This document shows positions 15,023 to 24,821 of a DNA stretch of 55,627 nucleotides, one piece after another (position 1 is the first letter of the stretch; each line of letters starts with the position of its first letter). Below the pieces are notes generated by a model. That model did no database searches. It saw nothing but the letters and a program-made list of their open reading frames with translations, and was not told the DNA's origin. The position numbers and the translations under genes were made by a program. Source of the DNA: an uncultured Limosilactobacillus sp. (lineage in GTDB: Bacteria > Bacillota > Bacilli > Lactobacillales > Lactobacillaceae); the NCBI RefSeq assembly GCF_934202235.1, contig NZ_CAKPXS010000004.1, positions 1 through 55,627 of the forward strand. Reading direction: 5' to 3'.

Positions 15023-18000
15023 CTAGTCTTGCTTGCAGCGCTTGCCTAAACCAATCAGTCCCATCATTGAGGACAGAGCAATTCCGGCTACTGCCCAGCC
15101 ATTGCCCTTATTACCGGTCTGTGGCAATTGCTGGTTTTGACGCCGTCCTGATTGCTTGCTCAGCGATACTTGCTTTTGACTGTTACCCACTGGATTCGTT
15201 TGTCCAGGGGTTCCTGGCTGCCCTGGTTGACCTGGCTGCCCCGGTTGATGGTTCTCCGGAACTGCCTTGTAGGTGACCGTCTTCTCCACGTCATCCTGGT
15301 CAGCAGTCATCCTGATGGCATCGACCTGCTCAACATCAGGTGTATAACCATTAATTGTCGGGCTCACCACTGCAGCAAAAGTATCACTGTCAGTCGTCCA
15401 CGGATCCCAGTCAACCTTGTTCGTTACCAGGTCCTTAGTACCAGTCCGCTCAAAGGTAATTGCAGCACCATAATCTGGGTGCGCTTGCTGCCCGTTAGCA
15501 TAAACATAGTGAATGGTTTCATGTTTCGTTACCTTATCACTAACCGGTGCCGTCTCATGTGTCAAGTGGACGTTGTAAACCTGATCAGTATCATCATCGT
15601 GGTCAAAGGTTAAACGTTGACCATTTGTATCATCTGACACGAGCTGGTAATGCTGACCAAGGTAGCCATCAATCGAATGTTTAGTACTATAACTACTCTT
15701 TTGATCCGACTTTCCCGTTAGCTTATCAGCCTTCAACGTTTTGCCAGTAACGTCATCAATATAGTTGACAGTAATCTGTTGCTGGTTAGCAGTGTACTTC
15801 ACGGTCCGCGTAACATCATGATCACCATAATGAATCTCAACCGGTGAAACAACCAATATATCAGCGGCGTACCCTGCTAACGTTGGCGATTGGTGACTAT
15901 CAAAGGTTTGCGAAGCGACTGGCTCCCACTTAATCGTGTGAGTAACCAGGTCCTTCGTCCCGGTACGCGTAAAGTCCACACTAGTAGTGTAGTCTTCAGC
16001 GGCCTTCGTCCCATCCGCATAAACGTAGTGGATGGTTTCTGTTACCTTATCAGTATCACTCGTTGGCTGAGTAGCGTGCTTGAGGTGTACTTCATAATAC
16101 TGGTCAACATTCTTGTCATCATCGAATGTTAGTGCTTGGCCATGGGTGCCATCACTAACTAATGTGTAGTGCTGACCTTCATAATCATGAACATCATCAT
16201 TGGTCTTGTAGCCCACATCAGCACCACTGGTCCCGTTCTTGACAACTGTCTTTAAGACCTTCCCATGGTCACTGTCGTCAATGAACTTCACTGTCAGTTT
16301 CTGGGCATCGGCAGTGTAGGTCACTACTTCCTTGATGGCACCATGGTCATGGGTAATGGCGAGGTTTGCTACCGTTGCCTTATCCGGCGTGTAGCCTTGG
16401 ATTGTCGGCGACGTAATGGTGGCAAAGTCTTGCGCTGGTGTCCAGTCATCAGAAATGGTGTGCCCGTCTACCAAGTCAACGACTTTCTTCTCGTGGAAGG
16501 TCAGTGAGTCTGTATGGTCCGGCTGAGCCTGCCGCCCACCTTCGTAAACATACTTGATTGTTCGTGGCACTTGAACTGCTTGCTGGTCCAGCTTAGTGGC
16601 GTGCTTAAGGTGAACCTCATAAGACTGGTCAACATTCTTATCATGATCAAACTTCAGTTTCTGACCCTTAGTGTTGTCACTAACTAACTGGTAGTGCTGA
16701 CCCTCATAATCGCTAATATCGTCAGCAGTACTGTACCCTGTATCAGCACCACTGGTCCCGTTCTTCACAACCGTCTTCAAGACCTTCCCGTGGTCACTAT
16801 CGTCAATGAACTTCACTGTCAACTTTTGGGCATCGGCAGTATAAGTGACCGTCCGCTCAACGTCGTCGTCCTGAGCAATCATCTTGATAGTATCCACCCG
16901 AGCGATATCAGGGGTGTAACCGTCAATCTGCGGACTAGTAACAGCCGCGAAGGTATCATCGGCCGTCGTCCACGGGTTCCAGGCAACCTTATTCGTTACC
17001 AGATCCTTAACACCAGTCCGCTTAAAGGTGATAGCCGGTGCCTGGTAGTCTGCATGCGCCTGACTACCATCAGCATAAAGGTAGTGGACCGTCTCGTGCT
17101 TAACCGCCTGGTCCTTGACCTGCTGGTGATTGTGTTTCAGGTAAATGTAGAACGCCCGCGATGTCGGGTCAGTCAGCTGGAAGGAACCAGCCGTGGCTCC
17201 TGGAGCGATTTGGTCCTCACTAGTGGCCAACACATACCCAGCAGCCTGCCAGTTCCAGAGCTGGTTATGGTAATCACTCCCGGCAAGGCCAGAAATCGAC
17301 TGCAGGTGGTCAAACAGGTCGTTGCCATCATTGGCCGTGTAGTCCCCTGTCTTCGCCGAACCATCCACGTCCACGTAGTGAACCTGAACGGCCTTTGGCT
17401 GGGTCACGTAGATCGTCACCAGCTGATCCTTTGTTGCGTCGTTGTCAAAGATTAAGTTGGTTAGCGAATCACTGACCTTGAGCTGGCCATCCGCCGCGGT
17501 AACCGCTTGGAATCCCCGGTCGCCTAACTGCTTGATGATCGACTGGTACTGGTCACCAAGGGTCGTTGAATCCTTGCTCATCGCACCATGAACTTTGGTT
17601 GTCGCTACTTGTTCGTTAGAACCGCCAACCCCCAGCAAGGTCGCCGGTGTCAGCGTTTTGACCACGTATCCATCCTTATCTTCGACCAGTACCCGGTAGT
17701 TCAGCTTTTGCTTCCGCTTCAGGTAAACATAGTAAGTTTGCGGGAAAGACTGACCAATAGAAGACCAGTCACCACCCGACTGCAAAATATATTTGGCCAG
17801 GGTCTTTTCACCGGTTGGGTCGTCAGCACTGGCGTACCCCGCTGGGTTCAGGAATTCCCAAGTATGATCGCCATTTTGCGCCTGCGGATCAACTTGGACA
17901 ATGACGTACTGGTCGTCTTTAGCTACGTAGTTATTCACGGCACTAATGTCGTAGTGTTTCCAGTTAGCCGCCTCGTCTTGGTGATCATTCATCCCTGACG

Positions 18001-21000
18001 GATCGCCGGCATGGCTAAAGGCAATTGTCACCCCGCTGCCGGCGTTTTGCGTCTGCCCGACTTCGTAGCTGTGACCAGCCCCATTCGGTCCATGTTGTTC
18101 ATTCACTAAGTTGCTAATGGCCGGGTCCTGGTTGGCGGCATTCTCCAGCTTATGGGCATCATAATTACTTCCCTTGTTAAAGTGTCCCTGGGCATCGTAG
18201 CCACCACCATAGACATACTTGCCATCCTGGCCCGGTTGCAGGTTAGAAACGTCCTGGTAGTGGACCTCAATGTTCCCGTTTTGGGTAAACAGAGCCACTG
18301 CCGCCAATTTCTTAAAGTGAACGTTGAGGACTTGCGGGTGTGGGTCAGGCGTCCCTGGTTCGTGAACCGTTTGGTCAAACCTCATACTTGGACTGTAATG
18401 GTCGCCGGTGGGGTTAAAAATCCTCATCGACAGCAGGACAGGAATCGCTGGTTGATTTTCAGCATAAGATTGGGTGGTATAAACATCCAGGACGTAGTGG
18501 TGGGCGCCGACTTCGCGGAAATCATCATAAGTTGGCATATACGAATCAGCAATACGATCACCACTAAAACCATCAGTACTGTTCCCGGTCAGATTAGTCT
18601 GATAGCTCAGCGACGTCCCGCCTTCAGAAACGACCACTTTGGCGTGGGGGTCCTTCTTGATCAGGGCTTCCAGTTCCTTCGTGGTGTGCATCTGGATACT
18701 GTAAGTATTCGTGACACCGCTATCATTGGTAATTTGGTAATCGGCACGGTCAATCACGTAGCCAGGACGCAGACTATTATTAAGGCCAACCCCCGTTGAA
18801 GCAATGTCATCTGCCGTCGCGTAGCCATGGTCAACCAGCCATTGCGTAAATTTCGCATATTGCGGGGAAGTTAGGTCAATCATCCCGCCCATGTACGGGT
18901 CGGTTGGCAGCGGCAACTGGGCATTGCCGGAGCCGTCATTCTTCGGGAAGATCACTGTTCCCGCTTTCCCGGTACTCTGGTAAAGGTCTGACTTAGCAGC
19001 GTCTTGTTGTGATTGCGGGATCGCCAGGTGCTTCAGAAATTCAGACTTGGCCTTAGCCAACGGGTCGTTATCCGCGGTAATGAGGAATTGTTCCTTCACT
19101 TCCTGTTTCACTGGCGTGTAGAAAACAAAGAACATTTGCGTTGGCGAAAGCAATATTTTCCCGTCGTTGGGATCTTCACTTAAGTCGATCTGGTCATCAT
19201 ACTTATTCTGCGCCGCACCGGTACTATCCTTGGCCCCCAGGGCGGCCGTCAACGAAGCATAGCCCGGGAAGGAATTGTCGAATTGCAGCCAATTTTTTTG
19301 TTGAGGTGCGAGAGTAGATCCCTCGTCCCCACGCAGCGAGTACGGGTAGATTAACGGGTCGGTTTTCAGGTTAAAGCCCTGGGCACCCTGGTGCCGGTCG
19401 TCGTTATAAACCAGCTCCCCGTTAGTATTTAGGTAGTAAACGTGCATCTGGTAGCCGGCCAGCTTCAGCGAATCGTCGGTATCCGTAAATTTAATCTGAT
19501 GCGACCCATCATCATAAGCCAGGTCAACCTTTTTCGCCATGTGGGTGTTGGGGTCAACCACTACCAACTGTGCAGCGGCGCTGATGTAGTAGTCGTCACC
19601 CTGAATATGGCCAACGTGGTGGGTGAGGTCCAGACTAATCCCATCCTTGGTGGTGTACTGGTGGTGCGCCTGCCAAGCGCCAAATTCACCACGAATGGCG
19701 TGGTAGTTCTCAATCGCCGGTGATTGGACCGTCGGCAGTTCCTGCTGCAGCTCAATTCCATCAACAGCGTGGGTGAACGGGTTTAAGTAGACGATCGCCG
19801 GAACCGCCTTCGTGTAGTCAGGAGCGGCCTGCTTGTTGGAACCGTAGTAGTGGTACTTGATCAACTGGTCAACGTTAATCTTCTCCTGCTGATCAGGGAC
19901 CAGGTTCCAAACGATGGTGTCACCGTCAAAGTAGTACTGGGCAACGGCACCTAATTGGGCCGTCTTGTTGGCGAGGCCATCTGGGTAGTGGGCGTCCCCG
20001 TCGTTCTCAATTTGTGGACTCTGCTGATCCCAGTGGTAATACTGGGGCAGCATCCCCTGGGCATCCTGAGGAAAGCCATTGACGGTGAGCTTATCCACGG
20101 TATCAGTCAACTTAATGTCATGGTCTTGCCCTAAATCAATGTAGTGGTCATGGCCAGCCGCATCGGTGTAGTGGATCTTTTGGTGGACAGTTGAAACCCC
20201 TTGGATCTTAATTTGGGCACTCCCGTTTCCAGCAGGCACTAACCGGTAAGGTATAATGCCTTTACCAAAGACCGCCCCGGAAAGGTAGGCCACCTTGTTG
20301 ATATTTTGAACCTGGTCCACTACCTGCGCCGGTGCCTTGACTTGGAAGACGCTGCCACCCGTCAGCGGGCGCTTTAAGTCGACCTTAAAACTCTTAATTT
20401 GGGACCAATCGTGTACTTGGTCAGCGGAGACGAAGTTTGTGAGGTCAGCCGCATTCACGGAATCTGGCCGGTAGTAACTGGTCGAATAGGTAATCACCGC
20501 GTCACTATCGATTGTCTGCCCCGTCAAGTAGTCTACGAGGTGGACTGGACCGGTCAAATGAATGTCAACCTGGGACTTGCCATCCTGTTTTTGTGGCAGG
20601 TTGCCTAAGAATTTGAGTCCAGTCAAGCTCGTATTCGGATTACCGTTAACGAAATCGTAGCTTAACGTGACGTGAGCGGTTTTCTTATCATCATTGGTGG
20701 CGTGGTCAAGGGCAGACGCGTCCATATTACCCTGTGCCGTGGTCAGGAGGTAGTCGGCAGTGGCCGCAATCAGTGAAACGTTAAAGCTTTTATGATCCTG
20801 CTCCTTACCATTCATAATGACGGTCGCATCCCCGTCTTGCGACTTCAGCGCCGGAATATAAACGGACGTCGACCGCAGGTAAACAACTGGTGTCTGGTTA
20901 ATGGCTGCGAGTTGGTCCTTCGATAAGTTTGACTTGAGAGTGAACGTCAACTGCTGTTGGCCATTGGCGGTCGTAGAATAAACCGGTTCTTGCCAGTAAT

Positions 21001-22924
21001 CACTATTCCGGGAAATCGAGTCTACAACGGTATTTTTCGGGATCGTTACCACAAAGCGCGCACTCGGGTTGTCCTTCTGTTGCCAATTATAGATTGCTGC
21101 CCAGATTGAACCTGCCGCAGCGTTCGTCCCAATGACGGTCGAATAAGTATTATCCTGAATCGTTGATGAATCAAATGACGGTTTTGGTTGCTTGACATAG
21201 TCAACGGTTGTCAGCACACCTGGCATGTAGGTAGTATCACCATTTTGTCCGATGCTACCCACCAAGTCCTCTTGCTGCTTGAACTTGTGATTCGGGTCAA
21301 GGTGACCAACGAAGTCAACAATCAGCTTATGATTCTTTCCCTGGACGTTCAACAAGCGAGCGGTGCCGGAGATAAAGGTGACGTGCTTGTTAACATTCAG
21401 GGTGACACTGCTGGAACCATCCGCGTAGTGGTAGGTAATCCCCGTCAGCGCGTCCTGGTCATTCAGCGACAGACTCGTTAACTGATAGTAGTCAGGCAGG
21501 CGAAAAGTCACCACCCCGGCCGGCGCGTCCACCAGCGTCGAATTAGTCAGGGTGGCTACAAACCAGCCCTTGTCCTGGTGATCCTTATTCAGCCAGTAAG
21601 CATTCTTGACTGTCTGGCCGTTGGCTAAGTGAACGTTAACGTCATCAGGGTTAACATCAAACTCAGGTGTGATCAGGTCACCGAAACTGTAGCCCGTTAG
21701 TGAACTTTTCCCCATGATGGGTGCCTGAATGCCGACAACGTTATTACTAAGGTCGCCAGCCCCATCGTTGCCGTGAATCGTTGAGCCGTTGGCCGCTGGC
21801 AAGACCACGCTGTGTTCCGGCTGGTCCAGCTGGTAGTGACCAATAATGACCAAGTTATACTTTGGGTGAGTGGCATCATGGTCGTCCACTCCCTTGCGAA
21901 GGGTAATGTGGACCCCACTAGCGTCCTGGGAAAAGGTAAAGTCCTTGTTCTTAACTAATTCCTCATCATGGCGAACACCATTGGCTCTCTGGGCGGTAAC
22001 ACCATCCACCACAAATTCCTTGGGCGCACCAACATTGACGGTCACCCCGTTGTGGTCAAAGGAGGCTGGCAACCCGTCGACAGTTAATGAATATCTGTAC
22101 TGGTGGTCGTCCCCGGTAACCAACCAGTAGTCTGGATGATCTTCGTGGTACTGAAATTTAGCAACGTTGTCCGGTACTGGGTTACCCTGGTCGTCAGTTC
22201 TGTCCCATTGAGCATTAACGGCCTGCCGGGGAATCTCCACGGCAAACTTCGTCGTCCCAATTAACTTCCCGTTGTAGTACAAGTCAGCAGAATTGTAGTA
22301 GGTTCCGGGAGTGTTTAAGATATCCTCGCGGTAAGTACTTTTCACCACGAAAGGCTGGTTAATTGTCGCCGCCTTCAGGAACTTGCCGGTGTAGGTTGTG
22401 GTCCCATCCGCATCAACCGTTTGCTTAGAATCGACAACCCCTTGCTGATCGAGCGGTCCTGGCGTGTAGTCCACATTCAGGTGCGGATCAGCATGGAAAA
22501 CTACTTGATAGGTATCGCCAGCGTTAGCATTGGCAACATCCACCGTCGCTGACTTATCATCGCCAGTAAAGTGAACCTGCGTCTGCACCCCAGCCGTCGC
22601 CTTGTTCTCATTTAATTCCTTTGCCAACTGCTGTTGCCCAGCAGGGGTTGCCTGCTGAGGATTAGCCTTCGCAGTTGTCTTGAGCGGAACCACCGTGGAC
22701 TGTTGATCAACTGCCACTGTCGCAGCCTGCTCCGCCGTTTTGGGCGTACCGGGAGTCGCCTGGTTAACTGTGTCAGCGCTGGCCGCTGACTGGTTGACGC
22801 CTAAATATAAGGATGTCCCCAGGAGGACTGAAACCACGCCGACGCTTAGTCGCCGCAGTCCATAATGAGGGACCCGCTGGGCCTCTTGTTGTTGCTTATA
22901 TCGAACGTTATTCTTCGAAACCAT
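15023..22924 (-). CDS. Giant (2633-residue) LPQTG-anchored Mub-type adhesin
   Basis: The largest protein in the window. The signal peptide is YSIRK-like (HYGLRRLSVGVVSVLLGTSLYL) with cleavage near ASA. Residues about 60-1750 form a long region without obvious internal repeats; short motifs such as KYHYYGSNKQAAPDYTK hint at diverged Mub folds, but I cannot assign it. Residues about 1750-1930 hold two MucBP-like units. Four Muc_B2 modules begin near 1935, 2111, 2285 and 2456, with MucBP halves between them (IDDSDHGKVLKTV twice, IDDVTGKTLKA once). A Pro-Gly-Gln collagen-like spacer precedes LPQTG (about 2599-2603), a hydrophobic helix and a Lys/Arg tail. The start at 22924 (MVSKNN) is chosen over the in-frame codon at 22960 because it parallels MLSKNN in the neighbour and a GAGGAG lies 12 bases upstream. 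Adhesion is inferred from domain type. Confidence 0.88.
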   Translation of the reverse strand: MVSKNNVRYKQQQEAQRVPHYGLRRLSVGVVSVLLGTSLYLGVNQSAASADTVNQATPGTPKTAEQAATVAVDQQSTVVPLKTTAKANPQQATPAGQQQLAKELNENKATAGVQTQVHFTGDDKSATVDVANANAGDTYQVVFHADPHLNVDYTPGPLDQQGVVDSKQTVDADGTTTYTGKFLKAATINQPFVVKSTYREDILNTPGTYYNSADLYYNGKLIGTTKFAVEIPRQAVNAQWDRTDDQGNPVPDNVAKFQYHEDHPDYWLVTGDDHQYRYSLTVDGLPASFDHNGVTVNVGAPKEFVVDGVTAQRANGVRHDEELVKNKDFTFSQDASGVHITLRKGVDDHDATHPKYNLVIIGHYQLDQPEHSVVLPAANGSTIHGNDGAGDLSNNVVGIQAPIMGKSSLTGYSFGDLITPEFDVNPDDVNVHLANGQTVKNAYWLNKDHQDKGWFVATLTNSTLVDAPAGVVTFRLPDYYQLTSLSLNDQDALTGITYHYADGSSSVTLNVNKHVTFISGTARLLNVQGKNHKLIVDFVGHLDPNHKFKQQEDLVGSIGQNGDTTYMPGVLTTVDYVKQPKPSFDSSTIQDNTYSTVIGTNAAAGSIWAAIYNWQQKDNPSARFVVTIPKNTVVDSISRNSDYWQEPVYSTTANGQQQLTFTLKSNLSKDQLAAINQTPVVYLRSTSVYIPALKSQDGDATVIMNGKEQDHKSFNVSLIAATADYLLTTAQGNMDASALDHATNDDKKTAHVTLSYDFVNGNPNTSLTGLKFLGNLPQKQDGKSQVDIHLTGPVHLVDYLTGQTIDSDAVITYSTSYYRPDSVNAADLTNFVSADQVHDWSQIKSFKVDLKRPLTGGSVFQVKAPAQVVDQVQNINKVAYLSGAVFGKGIIPYRLVPAGNGSAQIKIQGVSTVHQKIHYTDAAGHDHYIDLGQDHDIKLTDTVDKLTVNGFPQDAQGMLPQYYHWDQQSPQIENDGDAHYPDGLANKTAQLGAVAQYYFDGDTIVWNLVPDQQEKINVDQLIKYHYYGSNKQAAPDYTKAVPAIVYLNPFTHAVDGIELQQELPTVQSPAIENYHAIRGEFGAWQAHHQYTTKDGISLDLTHHVGHIQGDDYYISAAAQLVVVDPNTHMAKKVDLAYDDGSHQIKFTDTDDSLKLAGYQMHVYYLNTNGELVYNDDRHQGAQGFNLKTDPLIYPYSLRGDEGSTLAPQQKNWLQFDNSFPGYASLTAALGAKDSTGAAQNKYDDQIDLSEDPNDGKILLSPTQMFFVFYTPVKQEVKEQFLITADNDPLAKAKSEFLKHLAIPQSQQDAAKSDLYQSTGKAGTVIFPKNDGSGNAQLPLPTDPYMGGMIDLTSPQYAKFTQWLVDHGYATADDIASTGVGLNNSLRPGYVIDRADYQITNDSGVTNTYSIQMHTTKELEALIKKDPHAKVVVSEGGTSLSYQTNLTGNSTDGFSGDRIADSYMPTYDDFREVGAHHYVLDVYTTQSYAENQPAIPVLLSMRIFNPTGDHYSPSMRFDQTVHEPGTPDPHPQVLNVHFKKLAAVALFTQNGNIEVHYQDVSNLQPGQDGKYVYGGGYDAQGHFNKGSNYDAHKLENAANQDPAISNLVNEQHGPNGAGHSYEVGQTQNAGSGVTIAFSHAGDPSGMNDHQDEAANWKHYDISAVNNYVAKDDQYVIVQVDPQAQNGDHTWEFLNPAGYASADDPTGEKTLAKYILQSGGDWSSIGQSFPQTYYVYLKRKQKLNYRVLVEDKDGYVVKTLTPATLLGVGGSNEQVATTKVHGAMSKDSTTLGDQYQSIIKQLGDRGFQAVTAADGQLKVSDSLTNLIFDNDATKDQLVTIYVTQPKAVQVHYVDVDGSAKTGDYTANDGNDLFDHLQSISGLAGSDYHNQLWNWQAAGYVLATSEDQIAPGATAGSFQLTDPTSRAFYIYLKHNHQQVKDQAVKHETVHYLYADGSQAHADYQAPAITFKRTGVKDLVTNKVAWNPWTTADDTFAAVTSPQIDGYTPDIARVDTIKMIAQDDDVERTVTYTADAQKLTVKFIDDSDHGKVLKTVVKNGTSGADTGYSTADDISDYEGQHYQLVSDNTKGQKLKFDHDKNVDQSYEVHLKHATKLDQQAVQVPRTIKYVYEGGRQAQPDHTDSLTFHEKKVVDLVDGHTISDDWTPAQDFATITSPTIQGYTPDKATVANLAITHDHGAIKEVVTYTADAQKLTVKFIDDSDHGKVLKTVVKNGTSGADVGYKTNDDVHDYEGQHYTLVSDGTHGQALTFDDDKNVDQYYEVHLKHATQPTSDTDKVTETIHYVYADGTKAAEDYTTSVDFTRTGTKDLVTHTIKWEPVASQTFDSHQSPTLAGYAADILVVSPVEIHYGDHDVTRTVKYTANQQQITVNYIDDVTGKTLKADKLTGKSDQKSSYSTKHSIDGYLGQHYQLVSDDTNGQRLTFDHDDDTDQVYNVHLTHETAPVSDKVTKHETIHYVYANGQQAHPDYGAAITFERTGTKDLVTNKVDWDPWTTDSDTFAAVVSPTINGYTPDVEQVDAIRMTADQDDVEKTVTYKAVPENHQPGQPGQPGQPGTPGQTNPVGNSQKQVSLSKQSGRRQNQQLPQTGNKGNGWAVAGIALSSMMGLIGLGKRCKQD

Positions 22925-23035
22925 GTTTTTTACTCGCTCCTCAATCGCTATAATTCCCAATAGTCGTTGTTACTCTTAAGGCAACATCATTGATTGGCTA
23001 ACTAATCACATATTAAATAATCGTTAAGTAGCTGT

Positions 23036-23044
23036 ATTATAACA
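23036..23044 (-). promoter_or_regulatory. Extended -10 element for the giant adhesin
   Basis: The minus strand reads TGTTATAAT (23044-23036), an extended -10, giving a 5' untranslated leader of roughly 105 bases. No good -35 is seen. The same TGTTATAAT stands before the first adhesin at 7154-7162. Confidence 0.5.
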
Positions 23045-23064
23045 TTGATTACCGCAAATTATGG

Positions 23065-23100
23065 TTAAAAAAAGCACCTGGCAATTTCACCAGGTGCTTA
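23065..23100 (-). terminator. Intrinsic terminator after guaA
   Basis: On the minus strand AAGCACCTGG and CCAGGTGCTT form a 10-base stem with an 8-base loop and a run of seven T. Confidence 0.9.
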
Positions 23101-23105
23101 TTATT

Positions 23106-23187
23106 AATGGGAGTGAATGTTTGCTTTTGGCGAAACAAACCTCGTAAGCAAAACTCATTGCCAATCACAGATACGGTTACTCCCATT
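23106..23187 (-). repeat. Extended inverted repeat spanning the guaA stop codon
   Basis: AATGGGAGT (23106-23114) and ACTCCCATT (23179-23187) are perfect 9-base arms, the second covering the last codons of guaA. Inside them AATG-TTTGCTT (16-26 of the 23100 block) and AAGCAAA-ACT-CATT (46-60) pair again. The result is an imperfect long hairpin between stop codon and terminator. Confidence 0.5.
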
Positions 23188-24730
23188 CGATTGTCGAAGG
23201 CGGCTTGCTCGTTACATCATAAAGAATGCGGTTAACGTGGTCGACCTCGTTGACGATCCGTACCGAGATCTTTTGCAAGACGTCCCACGGAATTCGGGCA
23301 AAGTCGGCCGTCATCCCGTCGATCGAGGTCACGGCACGGATCCCCACGGCATAATCATAGGTCCGTTGATCCCCCATCACGCCGACACTGCGAATTCCCG
23401 GCACAACGGTGAAGTACTGCCAGATCTTCTCGTCGAGCCCGGCCTTCTTGATTTCTTCCCGCAAAATTGCGTCTGACTCGCGGACGATGGCCAGTTTTTC
23501 GGGCGTAATTTCACCCAGAACCCGGATCCCCAGACCAGGACCAGGGAACGGTTGGCGCCAGACTAAGTCGTGCGGAATTCCCAGTTTTTCACCGAGTTCC
23601 CGGGTTTCGTCCTTAAAGAGGCTCCGCAGCGGTTCAATCAGCTTGAAGTGCATTTCCTTTGGCAGGCCACCGACATTGTGGTGTGACTTGATTGTCTGGG
23701 CCGTATCAGTCCCCGATTCAATCACGTCGGTGTACAACGTCCCCTGCGCCAGGAAGTCAACATCATGCAGCTTCTTGGCTTCTTCGTTAAAGACCTGGAT
23801 AAACTCGTTGCCGATAATCTTCCGTTTCTTTTCCGGATCAGCGACACCCTTCAGCTTACCTAGGAAGCGGTCAGCTGCATCCACCTTAATGATGTTGACC
23901 CCAAGGTCACGGTTTAAGGCGTCCATCACCTGTTGGGCTTCGTTCTTCCGCAAAAGGCCGTGGTCCACAAAGATACAAGTCAGTTGGTTACCAATGGCGC
24001 GGTGCAAGAGGACGGCAGTAACGCTGGAGTCGACCCCGCCAGAAAGGCCAAGGATAACCTTCTTGTCGCCAACTTCCTTGCGGATCGCAGCGACTTGCAG
24101 GTCGATGAAGTCGTCCATTGTCCAGTTCTTCTTCGCACCACAAACATCAAAGGTAAAGTGTTTGAGGATATCCAGCCCGTACTGGCTGTTCCGGACTTCC
24201 GGGTGGAACTGCAGGGCGTAGAACTTTCGTTTGTCATCCGCAATGGCGGCAATCGGGCAGTTCTTGCTGGTGGCAACTACGTGGAACCCGGCTGGTTCCT
24301 TAGTGACCCGGTCCCCATGGCTCATCCAAACATACTGTTTTTCCGGCAGTCCTGCAAACAGCACACTGTCCTTATCGGTAACAGAAATGTCGGCTCGCCC
24401 GTATTCGGAATCATCGGCACTTTCGACTGTTCCGCCCAGGTCGTAGCTCATCAGCTGCATCCCGTAGCAAATTCCCAGAATCGGAATTCCCAGTTTAAAA
24501 ATCTCCGGATCGACCTTAAAAGCGTTAGGATCGTAAACACTGTTTGGGCCACCAGAGAAGATAATTCCCTTCGGGTGCATTGCGGCAATTTCCTGAGCAG
24601 TTTTCTTATGGCTCAGCAGTTCCGAGTACACGCCAAAGTCCCGAATTCGGCGAGTAATCAGCTGGTTGTACTGGCTGCCGAAGTCCAAGACGATGATCTT
24701 ATCAAACGCGTCTAAGTTGACGTTTGCCAC
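23177..24730 (-). CDS. guaA: GMP synthase (glutamine-hydrolysing)
   Basis: A 517-residue cytosolic enzyme that converts XMP, glutamine and ATP to GMP. It has an N-terminal class-I amidotransferase domain (IIVLDFGSQYNQLI, nucleophile in GICYGMQ, HPEV), an ATP-pyrophosphatase domain with the PP-loop GLSGGVDSSV, and a C-terminal dimerisation domain ending NRILYDVTSKPPSTIEWE. All are intact. A GTG start at 24730 is chosen: it gives the family-like N-terminus M-A-N-V-N-L-D-x-F-D and AGGAG lies 10 bases upstream. The ATG at 24754 would place that Shine-Dalgarno inside the gene. It has its own promoter and follows coaA by 91 bases. Confidence 0.95.
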   Translation of the reverse strand: MANVNLDAFDKIIVLDFGSQYNQLITRRIRDFGVYSELLSHKKTAQEIAAMHPKGIIFSGGPNSVYDPNAFKVDPEIFKLGIPILGICYGMQLMSYDLGGTVESADDSEYGRADISVTDKDSVLFAGLPEKQYVWMSHGDRVTKEPAGFHVVATSKNCPIAAIADDKRKFYALQFHPEVRNSQYGLDILKHFTFDVCGAKKNWTMDDFIDLQVAAIRKEVGDKKVILGLSGGVDSSVTAVLLHRAIGNQLTCIFVDHGLLRKNEAQQVMDALNRDLGVNIIKVDAADRFLGKLKGVADPEKKRKIIGNEFIQVFNEEAKKLHDVDFLAQGTLYTDVIESGTDTAQTIKSHHNVGGLPKEMHFKLIEPLRSLFKDETRELGEKLGIPHDLVWRQPFPGPGLGIRVLGEITPEKLAIVRESDAILREEIKKAGLDEKIWQYFTVVPGIRSVGVMGDQRTYDYAVGIRAVTSIDGMTADFARIPWDVLQKISVRIVNEVDHVNRILYDVTSKPPSTIEWE

Positions 24731-24771
24731 TGGTTTCACACTCCTTTTTTTCATTTCAAAACATTAGCTAT

Positions 24772-24800
24772 ATTTTACGGGCCAATGCCTATTTGGTCAA
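24772..24800 (-). promoter_or_regulatory. Promoter of guaA
   Basis: On the minus strand TTGACC (24800-24795) and TAAAAT (24777-24772) are exactly 17 bases apart in the coaA-guaA gap. No purine riboswitch fold is apparent in this short leader. Confidence 0.65.
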
Positions 24801-24821
24801 TGTTTGGGGCCACTAAATTCA

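Noticed and set aside
23409..24715. Two long plus-strand ORFs (270 and 260 codons) over guaA
   Set aside because: They overlap an intact essential gene in antisense, and their translations look like frame shadows.
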